Below, piece by piece: positions 45,774 to 54,963 of a stretch of 64,000 bases of DNA. The stretch comes from Gordonia hankookensis (GTDB taxonomy: Bacteria > Actinomycetota > Actinomycetes > Mycobacteriales > Mycobacteriaceae). Under the pieces are notes generated by a model, which was not told the DNA's origin, searched no databases, and saw only the letters and a program-made list of their open reading frames with translations. Every line of letters begins with the position of its first letter. Position 1 is the first letter of the stretch. The position numbers and the translations under genes were made by a program. The DNA is taken from the NCBI RefSeq assembly GCF_014673215.1, contig NZ_JACWMS010000003.1, positions 558,001-622,000 of the forward strand, read 5' to 3'.

Positions 45774-45816
45774 TTGTCATCGACCTGGTTGTCATCGAAA
45801 CGGCGAAAAATTCGCC
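45774..45816 (-). promoter_or_regulatory. Repeat and palindrome upstream of the LGFP gene
   Basis: TTGTCATCGA occurs twice (45774-45783 and 45789-45798) with a 15-bp period, followed by the inverted repeat GGCGAA-AAA-TTCGCC (45802-45816). Both lie 34-76 bases before the ATG at 45740, so they may be regulator sites in its promoter. Confidence 0.35.
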
Positions 45817-46120
45817 CAAAACAACAATTTGCCTCAATGTCGCGCATAGCACATGGCAATCCGAGAAAGTGATTGCCGAAAGTTCCCGGATTGCGATCAT
45901 GGAACCTCAGAAAAGAGACTGCGCAGGTAGAGGGCACCGCCGCCCGTTGGACGCCGCAAAACAATCGATTTCGCCGGGGGATCAAGAATGTGCGGCGGCG
46001 GCCTCGAGGAATCCCGCTCGCCGGTCGGTCTCGGTGACTCGGCGATGTGCGATCAGGGATTTCGGCCGGCGTCTCGTGTGGATGCGGGTGCGGTCGTGCA
46101 GCCCTCTCCACACCACAGGA
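45817..46120. other. Non-coding stretch between the LGFP gene and tRNA-Arg
   Basis: About 300 bases with lower GC than the surroundings near 45820-45900 (poly-A and ATTTG words). Short open frames have poor codon use and no ribosome binding sites. Nothing else recognisable is seen. Confidence 0.4.
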
Positions 46121-46152
46121 GGCGCACACCGGCCGGAGGCCGGCAGGGATGT
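46121..46152. repeat. 32-bp direct repeat, copy 1 (REP-like, contains CCGGCC-GGA-GGCCGG)
   Basis: Begins GGCGCACACCGGCCGGAGGC and is identical over 32 bases to the copy at 46192. Each copy contains the small hairpin CCGGCC-GGA-GGCCGG. Confidence 0.75.
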
Positions 46153-46191
46153 CACAGTGCGCCCGCGTGAATCCCGTCAAACGTTGCAGTG

Positions 46192-46223
46192 GGCGCACAC
46201 CGGCCGGAGGCCGGCAGGGATGT
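46192..46223. repeat. 32-bp direct repeat, copy 2, just past the tRNA 3' end
   Basis: Identical to the copy 71 bases to the left. It lies five bases beyond the 3' end of the tRNA-Arg gene (which runs on the minus strand), so its hairpin could act as the tRNA terminator, with the first copy as a back-up. Confidence 0.75.
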
Positions 46224-46228
46224 GACGG

Positions 46229-46301
46229 TGCCCCAGGCAGGATTCGAACCTGCGACCCTTCCTTTAGGAGAGGAATGCTCTATCCCCTGAGCTACTGAGG
46301 C
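46229..46301 (-). tRNA. tRNA-Arg (anticodon CCT)
   Basis: 73-base cloverleaf on the minus strand. The acceptor stem pairs GCCTCAG with CTGGGGC (one G-T pair), the D arm contains AGCTCAGGGGATAGAGC, the anticodon stem TTCCT/AGGAA encloses the loop CTCCTAA giving anticodon CCT, and the T arm has GGTTCGAATCC. The 3' CCA is not encoded. It reads the rare AGG codon. Confidence 0.95.
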
Positions 46302-46688
46302 GGGACCGACGGCGTCGAGGCGGCCGTCCGCTAGGGGGTTCGTCCTCGACGTTCGTGCCGGTCGCGGTCTGGCCGGCCGCTCGGGGCCGATCGGACCCTT
46401 GGAGTCTACGACACGACGTCCCCGGCGGATCGGCACGGTTTGTCCGGGTCTCGGTCCGACGACGGGCCGCCCGGCCCGCCCGGCAACTCCTTACCGTCTT
46501 CACAGACCACCTCCGTTAGAGTGGCGGCGTGGCAGCGACCCCGGATTCCGACATCTCGCCACCCGCGCGCCTGGCCGCGGGGTGCGAGTGGATCACGGGA
46601 GGCGCGCCTCATGGCCGTCGACGATTCCGATGTGCGTCATAGCGGCTGATTTCGAAAACGGCGTTGCGTACCGACCCCCGGAGGAATT
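46302..46688. other. Intergenic region before the DsbA-like gene
   Basis: 387 bases. It includes the tRNA promoter side and the promoter of the dsbA-vkor pair. A tiny open frame at 46611-46649 (MAVDDSDVRHSG) has GGGAGG eight bases upstream and may be a leader peptide, but this is unproven. A strong ribosome binding site, CCCGGAGGAATT, lies at the end for the gene at 46689. Confidence 0.4.
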
Positions 46689-47426
46689 GTGAGTCAATCG
46701 TCCCGCAAACCGATCGTCGACCCGCGTCAGGCGGAGCGACGACGCTCGATCCTCATCCGGGTCGGCGCCGTCGTCGTGCTGATCGCCGTGGCCGTGGCCG
46801 TGGGTTTGTGGGCGGTGTTGTCCAACGAGTCGGACACCGGTAGCGGCTCACAGGTGAGTGTCGCCACCGACACGGGCGCATTCCGGGTCACCAAGGCGCC
46901 TGCCGGCACCCAGCCCAAGGCCGTCCTCACCGTCATCGAGGACTTCCAATGTCCGGCCTGTCGACAATTCGAGGAATCGTTCGGCGCAACGGTCGCCGAA
47001 CTCCGCGAGAACCCGCAGGTTGCCGTGGACTACCACCCGATCGCGATCCTCGACCGCTCCTCGAGCACCCAGTATTCGACGCGATCGGCGAACGCCTCGG
47101 CCTGTGTCGCGGAGTCCACCGCGGGCGGCGGCGACTTCGGGGTGTGGCAGAAGTTCCATGACCTGCTCTATCAGCGTCAGCCCGAGGAGGGCGGCGCAGG
47201 ACTGCCCGACAGCGAGCTCAACAGCATCGCCAAGGAGGCCGGCGCGTCCAACGTCAACTCCTGCATCAGCGACGGCCAGTTCAAGGACTGGGTCACCCAG
47301 CAGACCCAGGACGTCACCCAGACCGGCGTGAACTCGACCCCGACGGTGCGGTTGAACGGCCAGGACCTCCAGCTCACCACCCCGGAGGACCTGAAGGCAC
47401 GCGTCGAGCAGGCACTGGCGGGGTGA
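46689..47426 (+). CDS. Membrane-anchored DsbA-like thiol oxidoreductase
   Basis: 245-residue protein with an uncleaved N-terminal anchor (ILIRVGAVVVLIAVAVAVGL, about 20-42) and an extracytoplasmic thioredoxin domain. The redox motif CPACRQFEE is at about residue 91, within VIEDFQCPACRQF, and the cis-Pro loop is TGVNSTPTVRLNGQ. It introduces disulfides into exported proteins. GTG at 46689 has an excellent ribosome binding site. The next gene encodes VKOR, its re-oxidising partner, as in mycobacterial Rv2969c-Rv2968c. Confidence 0.92.
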   Translation: MSQSSRKPIVDPRQAERRRSILIRVGAVVVLIAVAVAVGLWAVLSNESDTGSGSQVSVATDTGAFRVTKAPAGTQPKAVLTVIEDFQCPACRQFEESFGATVAELRENPQVAVDYHPIAILDRSSSTQYSTRSANASACVAESTAGGGDFGVWQKFHDLLYQRQPEEGGAGLPDSELNSIAKEAGASNVNSCISDGQFKDWVTQQTQDVTQTGVNSTPTVRLNGQDLQLTTPEDLKARVEQALAG

Positions 47427-47430
47427 CCCG

Positions 47431-48057
47431 ATGACCGACGGGGCGCAACCGGCCGAGACCGAGGAAACCGCCGAACCGGCAGTCCGGGGCACCCGCACGG
47501 GTCTCTCCCCGATCGCGGCGATCGTGCTGCTGGTCGCCGGCGCTCTGGGTCTGCTCGCTGCGTTCACGTTGTCGGTCGAGCGGTACAAGCTCTTTCTGGA
47601 CCCGTCCTACCGCCCCAGTTGCAGCCTGAACCCGGTGCTGTCCTGCGGTTCTGTGATGGTGACCGATCAGGCGGCTTTCTTCGGCTTCCCCAATCCGTAC
47701 ATCGGCATCGCTGCATTCGCGGTGGTCGTGGTCATCGGGGTGCAGTCCGTCGCCCGCATCGACCTGCCGCGATGGTTCTGGGCGGGGCTCGCGCTGGGCT
47801 CGGCGGCAGGCGTCGTGTTCATCCACTACCTGATCTTCCAGAGCCTCTACCGGATTCACGCCCTGTGCCCCTACTGCATGGTCGTGTGGGTGATCACGCC
47901 GATCATCCTGATCCTCGCCATCGGGCGGTCCCTCGGCGATGCACCGTGGGCCAGGTTCATCCGGTCGTGGCTCTGGCCGCTGCTCATCGTCTGGTACGCC
48001 ATCGTGATCGTGGCGATCGGTGTGGAGTTCTGGGATTACTGGTCGACCCTGATCTGA
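47431..48057 (+). CDS. Vitamin K epoxide reductase (VKOR) family protein
   Basis: 208-residue protein with four to five membrane helices. The loop Cys pair is in SCSLNPVLSCGSVM and the active-site CxxC in ALCPYCMVVWVI near residue 145. VKOR re-oxidises the DsbA-like protein using menaquinone, which explains its place four bases after that gene. Length fits the single-domain bacterial VKOR without a fused thioredoxin. Confidence 0.92.
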   Translation: MTDGAQPAETEETAEPAVRGTRTGLSPIAAIVLLVAGALGLLAAFTLSVERYKLFLDPSYRPSCSLNPVLSCGSVMVTDQAAFFGFPNPYIGIAAFAVVVVIGVQSVARIDLPRWFWAGLALGSAAGVVFIHYLIFQSLYRIHALCPYCMVVWVITPIILILAIGRSLGDAPWARFIRSWLWPLLIVWYAIVIVAIGVEFWDYWSTLI

Positions 48058-48114
48058 TCGGCGCCTGCGGACGCCGACTTGACCGACGTCCGCCGTTCCG
48101 GCAATCCTCGGACC

Positions 48115-49611
48115 ATGTCGGAGCGGCCTTCTCAACGTCGCGGTGCTGGCGACCCGACGCCGACGCAGGTAGGCAGCTGGCGCGAGCTCTTCGCTCGTGA
48201 GTACCGTGCTGCGATCGCCGTCTTCGCCGGCGGCATCGCGGTGTTCGCCATCAACACGTACCTCACGGCGGCATCCCTGCCGAGTGCCGTGGCCGACATC
48301 GGCGGTGAGCGCCTGTACGCGTGGGTGATGACGGTCTTCCTGATCACGTCGGTGTTCTCCTCGATGCTGGTCACCCGCACCCTCACCCGCTGGGGAGCCC
48401 GCCGTGCCTACCTGATCGCCTTCGGCCTGTTCGGTGTCGGGTCACTCGTGTGTGCGCTCACCCCCACCATGCCGATCATGCTGGGCGGCAGAGCAATCCA
48501 GGGCATCGGCGGTGGCCTGCTGACCGGGTTGTCGTTTGCCGTCATCCGCCTGGCCCTTCCCGAGCGGCTCTGGGTGCGCGCGGTCGGCCTGACGTCAGCG
48601 ATGTGGGGCGTCGGCAACCTGATCGGACCGGTCCTCGGCGGCCTCTTCGCCCAGATCGGGTTCTGGCGGGGGTCGTTCTGGCTTCTGGTCGTCGCGACCG
48701 CGATCATCACTGCGCTCGCACTCCGCGCCTTGCCCGCCCGCCGCCGCGACGACACTGCATCCACACCACTGCCGATCTCATCCCTCGCGCTGGTCGTCCT
48801 CGCGACGGTCGCCGTCTCGGTGGCGAGTGTGGTCGACGGCAGGTCGGCCGTGATCGTTCTCGTCGGCGTGGCCGTGACCGCCACGCTCGGGTTCGTGGTG
48901 GTCGACCGGCGACGACGCGCAGGCCTCCTCCCCCGCCTCACCTACACCACTCACAACCCGCTGAAGTGGATCTACGTGTCGATTGCAGTGTTGTCCGTCG
49001 GCTCGACCTCGGAAGCGTTCATCCCCCTGTTCGGGCAGGAGATCGCCGGGATGGGACCCCTCCTCGCAGGCATGCTGGGCGCTGCGCTGTCCTGGGGCTG
49101 GTCGTCGGCCCAGATCGCAAGCACCACGTGGGCAGACGGGCGGCGCGCCCGGGTGGTCCGGGTCGCCGGGCCGGCGTTCCTGGCCGTCGGGCTGGCGACA
49201 TACGGTGTGCTGCAGTCCGCTTCGGGCACCGCGGCAATCGTCGGCTGGTTCGTGGCACTGTTCGTCGCGGGCACCGGGATCGGGATGGCGTTTCCACACA
49301 TCGCCACTGCCGCCATGACGATCACCCCCGACGACGCCGAGGCGGCCCGGGCATCAGCGGGTGTCAACACCGTGCAGATGGTGGCCAACACCTTCGGCTC
49401 CGCGACAGCGGGCCTGCTGGTCAGCGTCGGCGCAACGGTCGGCGCCACAGGCGATCAGACCGTCACGTCGGCACGATTCCTGACGTTCGGTTTCGCGGCA
49501 CTCGCGCTCGCCGGCATCGCGGCCGCGGTCGCGTCCATCCGCCCGCCGCGACCGACAGACGTGCCCGGACCGACGGCTTCGAGCGGGGCAGGGCATGTCG
49601 GACCCCGCTGA
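48115..49611 (+). CDS. MFS multidrug-type exporter
   Basis: 498-residue transporter with about fourteen predicted membrane helices, the DHA2/EmrB-QacA layout. LTRWGARRAYLIAFGLFGVG carries the motif A-like loop and GRAIQGIGGGLLTGLSFAVI the motif C-like region. ATG at 48115 is preferred to the TTG at 48079. The substrate is unknown. It ends facing a nitroreductase gene, so it is not in an operon with it. Confidence 0.88.
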   Translation: MSERPSQRRGAGDPTPTQVGSWRELFAREYRAAIAVFAGGIAVFAINTYLTAASLPSAVADIGGERLYAWVMTVFLITSVFSSMLVTRTLTRWGARRAYLIAFGLFGVGSLVCALTPTMPIMLGGRAIQGIGGGLLTGLSFAVIRLALPERLWVRAVGLTSAMWGVGNLIGPVLGGLFAQIGFWRGSFWLLVVATAIITALALRALPARRRDDTASTPLPISSLALVVLATVAVSVASVVDGRSAVIVLVGVAVTATLGFVVVDRRRRAGLLPRLTYTTHNPLKWIYVSIAVLSVGSTSEAFIPLFGQEIAGMGPLLAGMLGAALSWGWSSAQIASTTWADGRRARVVRVAGPAFLAVGLATYGVLQSASGTAAIVGWFVALFVAGTGIGMAFPHIATAAMTITPDDAEAARASAGVNTVQMVANTFGSATAGLLVSVGATVGATGDQTVTSARFLTFGFAALALAGIAAAVASIRPPRPTDVPGPTASSGAGHVGPR

Positions 49612-49679
49612 TGCCGACGTGACGAGCAGACCGACCACATGTCAGGTCGGGTACGGCCGCGCACCGGCCGGTGCGCCGA

Positions 49680-50345
49680 TCACGGTGTCAGGGGTGGCCC
49701 GTCGAAACGCTCCCGCGTCACGAACTCGGCGAGTGGCTGACGCCGCAGTTTGGTCAACTGACGCACCGGCCTGCCGATCGGGACGACGGCGGCGAGAGCG
49801 TGGGTCTCGGGCAGCCCCAACAGTTCCCGGGCCTCCGCCTCCTGCGGGACGGCCATCGATGTGATGGTGCCGCCGAATCCCTCTTGCCGGGCGCCGAGCA
49901 GGATGTTCCACACCAGCGGGTAGACCGATGCCCCGCTGACCAGACCGACCCGATCGAGATCCTGGTCGGTCGCGGCCACCACAGCGAGGTCGACGGTCAC
50001 CACCAAGACCACCGGCGCCGTCCGGATCGGCACCACAAAACTGTCCGGCACCTCGGTACCGTCGATCACGTTCTGCGGAACGCTGGTGGGATACAACGGG
50101 TTCCACGGCTTCTCGCCGGCGGCGATCTGGGCGATGTAGCGGCGGACGGTCGCCTCCCCGAGTCGGCTGAGCCGACGCTTCGTCTCGGCGTCTCGTACCA
50201 CCACGATGTGTGCGCCCTGCCGGTTCCCGCCACTGGGAGCGAACCGCGCGTCGTCGAGGATGCGCCACAACACATCGTCGGGCAATGGATCGTCGGTGAA
50301 CTCGCGTGCGGCGAACGTGGTCCGCATGACGTCGTGCAACTCCAT
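49680..50345 (-). CDS. Nitroreductase-family oxidoreductase
   Basis: 221-residue FMN-dependent fold. MRTTFAAREFTDDPLPDDVL with the cofactor Arg, FAPSGGNRQGAHIVVV near residue 36, and YPLVWNILLGARQEGFGGT near 150 are family features. It is next to the MarR gene in the same orientation (55 bases beyond its stop lies further along), divergent transcription from the FUSC gene side. A detoxification role with the MarR/FUSC pair is plausible. The start ATG 50345 gives MELHDVMRT. Confidence 0.85.
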   Translation of the reverse strand: MELHDVMRTTFAAREFTDDPLPDDVLWRILDDARFAPSGGNRQGAHIVVVRDAETKRRLSRLGEATVRRYIAQIAAGEKPWNPLYPTSVPQNVIDGTEVPDSFVVPIRTAPVVLVVTVDLAVVAATDQDLDRVGLVSGASVYPLVWNILLGARQEGFGGTITSMAVPQEAEARELLGLPETHALAAVVPIGRPVRQLTKLRRQPLAEFVTRERFDGPPLTP

Positions 50346-50400
50346 GGGTCCCACTATGCCCGTCGTCGCGACCACGGCGGACGCGATCCCGCTCTCGACG

Positions 50401-50916
50401 TCAGCTGCCGACCGCGGCCGAGATCTTGCGCAGCAGCGCCGCGAGGGACTCCCGTTCGGCAGGCGTCAGGCCGGCGAGCGCCCGCTCGTCGTCGGCGAGC
50501 CGCCGCGGCAGCTCGTCATCCACGAGGGCACGGCCCTGTGCGGTGAGCTCGAGCAAGACGACCCGTCCGTCGCGCTCCGATTTCCGGCGTTCGAGCAGTC
50601 CGCGGCGAGAGAGACTCTCGGTGATCTTGGTGATCGACGCACCGCTCAGCATGGTCGTCGACACCACCTCACTGGCGCGCAGCGGCCGATCCGAACGCGC
50701 GAGCGCTCCGAGCACGTCATATTCCGACCGCGTGACCCCATGGGGTTCGAGATGGCGATCGAGGCGGTGGCTGCTGACCGCGGCGATGTGATGAATCCGG
50801 CCCAGCACCCCGACCGGACGAACGTCGAGAGCCGGGTACGCCTGTGCCCACTCCCGCTGGATGCGGTCGACGAGATCGGGCGCATCCGGTGCATGCCCCC
50901 CACCCGGACTGTTCAT
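50401..50916 (-). CDS. MarR-family transcriptional regulator
   Basis: 171-residue winged-helix repressor. VTRSEYDVLGALARSDRPLR and ASEVVSTTMLSGASITKI form the HTH, and the wing includes RKSERDGRVVLLELTAQG, the classical MarR DxR motif. ATG at 50916 was selected as the first Met before a family-like N-terminus. It is divergent from the FUSC membrane gene; a palindrome between them is its likely operator. Confidence 0.92.
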   Translation of the reverse strand: MNSPGGGHAPDAPDLVDRIQREWAQAYPALDVRPVGVLGRIHHIAAVSSHRLDRHLEPHGVTRSEYDVLGALARSDRPLRASEVVSTTMLSGASITKITESLSRRGLLERRKSERDGRVVLLELTAQGRALVDDELPRRLADDERALAGLTPAERESLAALLRKISAAVGS

Positions 50917-50962
50917 CCCCTCATCGTAGGACCAGTTACTTCGTCGGTGAAGGATTTTTATT

Positions 50963-50980
50963 TCACTACTAAAACAGTGA
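50963..50980. promoter_or_regulatory. Candidate MarR operator between MarR and FUSC genes
   Basis: Inverted repeat TCACT (50963-50967) and AGTGA (50976-50980) in a markedly AT-rich stretch (TTTATTTCAC...GTGATAAAG), 15 bases before the FUSC ATG. This is where a MarR dimer would block both divergent promoters. Confidence 0.55.
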
Positions 50981-50994
50981 TAAAGTATCAGGCC

Positions 50995-52140
50995 ATGAGC
51001 ACCGCCACCCGCATCGACCAGGTCCGTGACCGCCGCGGCGCTCTCCTCTACGCCGTTCACCCCCAGATGTGGCGGTCATCGCTGCGCCTCGACCTGAGCC
51101 GGGCGAGTGTCGCGGTCCCGATCCGGGTCGGGTTCGCCGTCGGCTCGGTGCTGATCGTCGGAGGTCTCGCCGGCCAGCGCGACGTGGCGGGATTTGCCGC
51201 CCTCGGCGCTCTGACCTCGGCATTCTGCCGACCTGACCCGTATCGCGTACGAGTGGGACGTCTCGTCGTGCTGGGCATCGGCATCGTCGCGTCGGTCGGC
51301 CTCGGTGTCGCCCTCGGACTGTCCGGTGCGCCACTCGTCGCCGAGATCGCGGCCGTCGCCGTCCTCGGGGGTCTGGCCGCCCTGCTGGTCGGCATGCTGC
51401 ACATCGCGGGGCCCGGAGCGGTCATCTTCGTGTTCGCCGCCACCGGCGCGATGGGATTCGCACAGGACGCGAACGACGTCGCACGCGCACTGGTCGCGAC
51501 CACCCTTGGGGCAATCTGCGGCGCTGTGGCCTCACTCGCGCCGTGGCTCCTGCGCAACTCGTGGCAGATGATCCGACCGGCCGCCACCACTGCTCTCGAC
51601 ACCGAGCACCCGACGGTCCGTCACGAGTCGATCCGGACGACACTTCGTCGGCGCCCCCGCGACGAACTGCTGGTCAACAGTTGCCGCATCGCCGTCGCCA
51701 TCGTCGTCAGCGCGGTGGCCGCCTCGGCTGCGGGGCTCTCCCATCCGATGTGGGCGGCCATGGGCTCGATGTCGGCCATGCAGGGCGTCGCCTATCACGT
51801 CACCGTCCAACGCGGATGGCAACGGCTGCTCGGCAACGTCGTCGGTGCGGTCATCGCAGCCACTCTGCTCGGCCTCGGTCTCGGCTACTGGGGTGCCGTG
51901 GTGGCCATCGTCGTCTGCCAGATCGTCGCGGAGGTCTCGGCACCGGTGAACTACGCGATCGCCTCAGTCGCGGTGACCCCGATGGCGCTGCTCCTGACGG
52001 CGTTGAGCGCGGGGCTGGCCCCGGCGGCCGCAGTGGACCGGGTGATCGACACCCTGATCGGTGTGGTCGTGGGCATCGTCGTCGCGGCGCTGACCGTCAC
52101 CGGCTCGGGCCGCATCATCTCCCGGGCCGCCGCCGGGTAG
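50995..52140 (+). CDS. FUSC-family (aromatic acid exporter-like) membrane protein
   Basis: 381-residue protein with two blocks of about five to six membrane helices (residues 40-190 and 245-375) separated by a basic cytoplasmic loop, the repeated FUSC layout. SHPMWAAMGSMSAMQGVAYH and VQRGWQRLLGNVVGAVIAA are the family hallmark in the second block. Relatives export aromatic acids or toxic metabolites. The adjacent divergent MarR gene suggests induction by such a compound. Confidence 0.85.
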   Translation: MSTATRIDQVRDRRGALLYAVHPQMWRSSLRLDLSRASVAVPIRVGFAVGSVLIVGGLAGQRDVAGFAALGALTSAFCRPDPYRVRVGRLVVLGIGIVASVGLGVALGLSGAPLVAEIAAVAVLGGLAALLVGMLHIAGPGAVIFVFAATGAMGFAQDANDVARALVATTLGAICGAVASLAPWLLRNSWQMIRPAATTALDTEHPTVRHESIRTTLRRRPRDELLVNSCRIAVAIVVSAVAASAAGLSHPMWAAMGSMSAMQGVAYHVTVQRGWQRLLGNVVGAVIAATLLGLGLGYWGAVVAIVVCQIVAEVSAPVNYAIASVAVTPMALLLTALSAGLAPAAAVDRVIDTLIGVVVGIVVAALTVTGSGRIISRAAAG

Positions 52141-52323
52141 GCCTTCGCTCGTCGCCCCCCAGGACTCGGATGCCACATCTGCCCCGAACCTGTTTTCACG
52201 CACGTCACACAAGGGAAACGACCCGGGTACGTCCTGCTCATAGCGTCGTATCGCTTGCACACCACGAAACGCCCTCGATGCACTCCCGTCGCCGAGGACG
52301 AGGTGACGATCCCAGGAGTGACA

Positions 52324-54495
52324 ATGAGTGGCAGCATGTCCCGCCGTCAAGCCATCGAGGCAGTGACGAACTACTCGGTGGAGACCGATGGCTTCCCGGA
52401 ACCCTTGGCAGACACCTTCGGGCGCAACGTCTTCACACTGTCTGTGATGAAGGCCCGCCTGCCCAAGCACGTCTTCAAAGCCGTCTCGGCGACCATCGAC
52501 AAGGGTGCGCCGCTCGATCCCACCCTGGCCGACTACGTCGCGTCGGCCATGAAGGACTGGGCGATCGAGAAGGGCGCGTCGCACTACGCCCATGTCTTCT
52601 ATCCGCTCACGGGCTTCACCGCGGAGAAGCACGACTCGTTCCTCGAACCGGATTCGTCGGGAGCGTCGCTGGCAGAGTTCCAGGGCAAGACGCTGCTGCA
52701 GGGCGAACCGGATGCCTCGAGCTTCCCCAACGGGGGTCTGCGCGGCACCTTCGAGGCCCGCGGGTACACCGGCTGGGATGTGACCAGCCCGGCCTACATC
52801 ATGGAGAACCCCAACGGCAACACACTCTGCATCCCCACGATCTTCATCTCGTGGACCGGCGAGGCACTGGACAAGAAGACGCCGCTGCTGCGCAGCCAGC
52901 AGGCGATGAGCAAGCAGGCCATGCGAGTGCTGAGGTTGTTCGGCCACACCGACGTCGACACCGTCGTGTCCTACGCGGGCGCCGAGCAGGAGTACTTCCT
53001 CATCGACCGACACTTCTACTTCGCCCGGCCCGACCTCATGACGGCGAGCCGAACCCTGTTCGGCGACAAGCCATCCAAGGGTCAAGAGTTCGACGATCAC
53101 TACTTCGGGGCCATCCCCGACCGCGTGCTGGCCTTCATGATCGAGCTCGACCGGGAGCTGTTCAAACAGGGCATCCCCGCGAAGACGCGCCACAACGAGG
53201 TCGCCCCCGGACAGTTCGAGCTCGCACCGGTCTTCGAGAAGTCCAACCTCGCCCACGACCACCAGCAGCTCATGATGACAACGATGAAGAACGTCGCGGA
53301 GCGGTACGGCATGGTCTGCCTGCTCCACGAGAAGCCCTTCGCCGGGGTCAACGGCTCCGGAAAACACGTCAACTTCTCGCTCGGCAACAACAATCAGGGC
53401 AACCTGCTCAACCCGGGCGACACCCCCCACGAGAACGAGCAGTTCCTGGTGTTCTGCGCGGCCATCATCCGTGGCGTGCACAAGTTCGGCGGACTGCTCC
53501 GCGCGTCCATCGCGTCGGCATCCAACGATCACCGACTCGGTGCCAACGAGGCGCCGCCTGCCATCATCTCGATCTTCCTCGGCGAGCAGCTGATGGACGT
53601 CTTCGACCAGATCGCCAAGGGCGGCGCCAAGGCCAGCAAGGAGTCCGGCGTGCTGGAGCTCGGCGTCGACACCCTGCCACCGCTCAAGGCCGACGCCGGC
53701 GACCGTAATCGGACGAGCCCGTTCGCCTTCACCGGCAACCGTTTCGAGTTCCGCGCTCCGGGTTCCAACCAATCGATCGCCGATCCGATGATCGCGATCA
53801 ACGCCATGCTCGCCGAGTCCCTGGACTACGTCGCGAACTTCCTCGAGAAGGAACTCGCCGACGGCGTGGAGTTCGATGCGGCGGTGCAGAAGGTACTCGA
53901 GGGCATCATCGTCGAGCACGGCAAAGTGGTGTTCAACGGCAACGGCTACTCCGACGAGTGGCAGGAGGAAGCGGCGTCACGGGGACTGCTCAACCTGCGG
54001 ACCACCGTCGACGCGATGGCGCAGTACGACGAGCCCGCCATCCAGGAGGTCATGAGCGCCTACGGAATCCTGAGCAACCGTGAGCTGAAGGCACGCAAGG
54101 AGGTGGTGCTGGAGCAGTACTCACTCGCTCTGCTGGTGGAAGCAAAGGAGACCCTGGAGATCGCGAAGACGATGATCCTCCCCGCCGCCAACCGGTATCA
54201 GGGCGAACTCGCAGGCACCGCGGCCAGTCTGAAGGCCGCCGGCATCGAGACCGACCACCCGGTCCTGATGTCGGTGACCAAGAGCACCAAGGATCTCTAC
54301 GCCGCGATGCTGACGCTCGAGGAGGCCATCGGCGGCTTCCACGCAGACACCGTCGAGGGCGAGGCAGAGTACGCGCTGAAGTCGCTGATCCCCGCGATGG
54401 TCGATGTCCGGACCGTCGCGGACAAGCTGGAGAGCATCGTCGCCGACGATCTCTGGCCCCTACCGACCTACCACGAGATGCTCACCATCCTCTGA
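52324..54495 (+). CDS. glnN: Glutamine synthetase type III
   Basis: 723-residue enzyme, the right length for GS III (GlnN), nearly twice GS I. Conserved features include [17 protein letters not shown] (metal Glu ligands), [38 protein letters not shown] with the ATP-binding NGSGKHVN, and [19 protein letters not shown]. It makes glutamine from glutamate and ammonia, likely besides a GS I elsewhere. ATG at 52324 has AGGAG at ideal spacing. A perfect hairpin terminator follows, so it is monocistronic. No adenylylation loop is present, so control is probably transcriptional. Confidence 0.95.
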   Translation: MSGSMSRRQAIEAVTNYSVETDGFPEPLADTFGRNVFTLSVMKARLPKHVFKAVSATIDKGAPLDPTLADYVASAMKDWAIEKGASHYAHVFYPLTGFTAEKHDSFLEPDSSGASLAEFQGKTLLQGEPDASSFPNGGLRGTFEARGYTGWDVTSPAYIMENPNGNTLCIPTIFISWTGEALDKKTPLLRSQQAMSKQAMRVLRLFGHTDVDTVVSYAGAEQEYFLIDRHFYFARPDLMTASRTLFGDKPSKGQEFDDHYFGAIPDRVLAFMIELDRELFKQGIPAKTRHNEVAPGQFELAPVFEKSNLAHDHQQLMMTTMKNVAERYGMVCLLHEKPFAGVNGSGKHVNFSLGNNNQGNLLNPGDTPHENEQFLVFCAAIIRGVHKFGGLLRASIASASNDHRLGANEAPPAIISIFLGEQLMDVFDQIAKGGAKASKESGVLELGVDTLPPLKADAGDRNRTSPFAFTGNRFEFRAPGSNQSIADPMIAINAMLAESLDYVANFLEKELADGVEFDAAVQKVLEGIIVEHGKVVFNGNGYSDEWQEEAASRGLLNLRTTVDAMAQYDEPAIQEVMSAYGILSNRELKARKEVVLEQYSLALLVEAKETLEIAKTMILPAANRYQGELAGTAASLKAAGIETDHPVLMSVTKSTKDLYAAMLTLEEAIGGFHADTVEGEAEYALKSLIPAMVDVRTVADKLESIVADDLWPLPTYHEMLTIL

Positions 54496-54511
54496 GCTCG
54501 TCGAGTCGTGG

Positions 54512-54543
54512 CAGTGCCCGCCGGACGTCACCGGCGGGCACTG
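54512..54543 (+). terminator. Perfect 13-bp hairpin terminator after glnN
   Basis: CAGTGCCCGCCGG (54512-54524) pairs perfectly with CCGGCGGGCACTG (54531-54543) around loop ACGTCA, 16 bases after the glnN stop codon. It also faces the convergent DksA-like gene and could stop both transcripts. Confidence 0.85.
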
Positions 54544-54591
54544 TCGTCGAGCAACCGATTTCCGCCGACAGCAATGCGTTTCGCGCCGGGG

Positions 54592-54963
54592 TCACCAGCG
54601 TCGAGCGGAATTGCGCGTCGCACAGGCGATACAGTGCCGCGCAGCAGGCAGCGCATCGAGACGCTCCGGGCCGATCGACTCACCACAACTCTCGCAGCGG
54701 CCGTATGTACCGTGATCGAGGCGGCCGAACGCCGCATCGATCTCATCGAGACGCACCCGCGACCTGTCGAGTTGCGCGACGATCTGTCCGCGCTCGACGG
54801 CGAGTGTCGTGCCTTCGGGATCGTGTTCGTCGTCGGAGCTGGAGTCGGCCGTCGCCTCGACGACCGACCGCAACCGTGACGACAGCGCCTCGATGAGCGA
54901 AACGGTCGAGTCGCGTTCCGCGCCCAGAGTCGAGCGGACGCCGTCGTGATCGCGGGGACTCAC
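54592..54963 (-). CDS. TraR/DksA-type zinc-finger protein
   Basis: 123-residue protein: an N-terminal helical coiled-coil part (residues 15-75), then LDHGTYGRCESCGESIGPER and the second Cys pair in RHCIACATR, giving C-x2-C-x17-C-x2-C. This is the DksA/TraR zinc finger, whose members bind RNA polymerase through the secondary channel. Acidic residues are present near the coiled-coil tip (SSDDEHD). The start overlaps the PucR stop by four bases, so it is made together with that regulator. Confidence 0.88.
   Translation of the reverse strand: MSPRDHDGVRSTLGAERDSTVSLIEALSSRLRSVVEATADSSSDDEHDPEGTTLAVERGQIVAQLDRSRVRLDEIDAAFGRLDHGTYGRCESCGESIGPERLDALPAARHCIACATRNSARRW

Noticed and set aside
45988..46298. 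Small protein genes around the 32-bp repeats and tRNA
   Set aside because: The frames are created by the repeats and the tRNA itself, with no ribosome binding sites and no sense in codon use.
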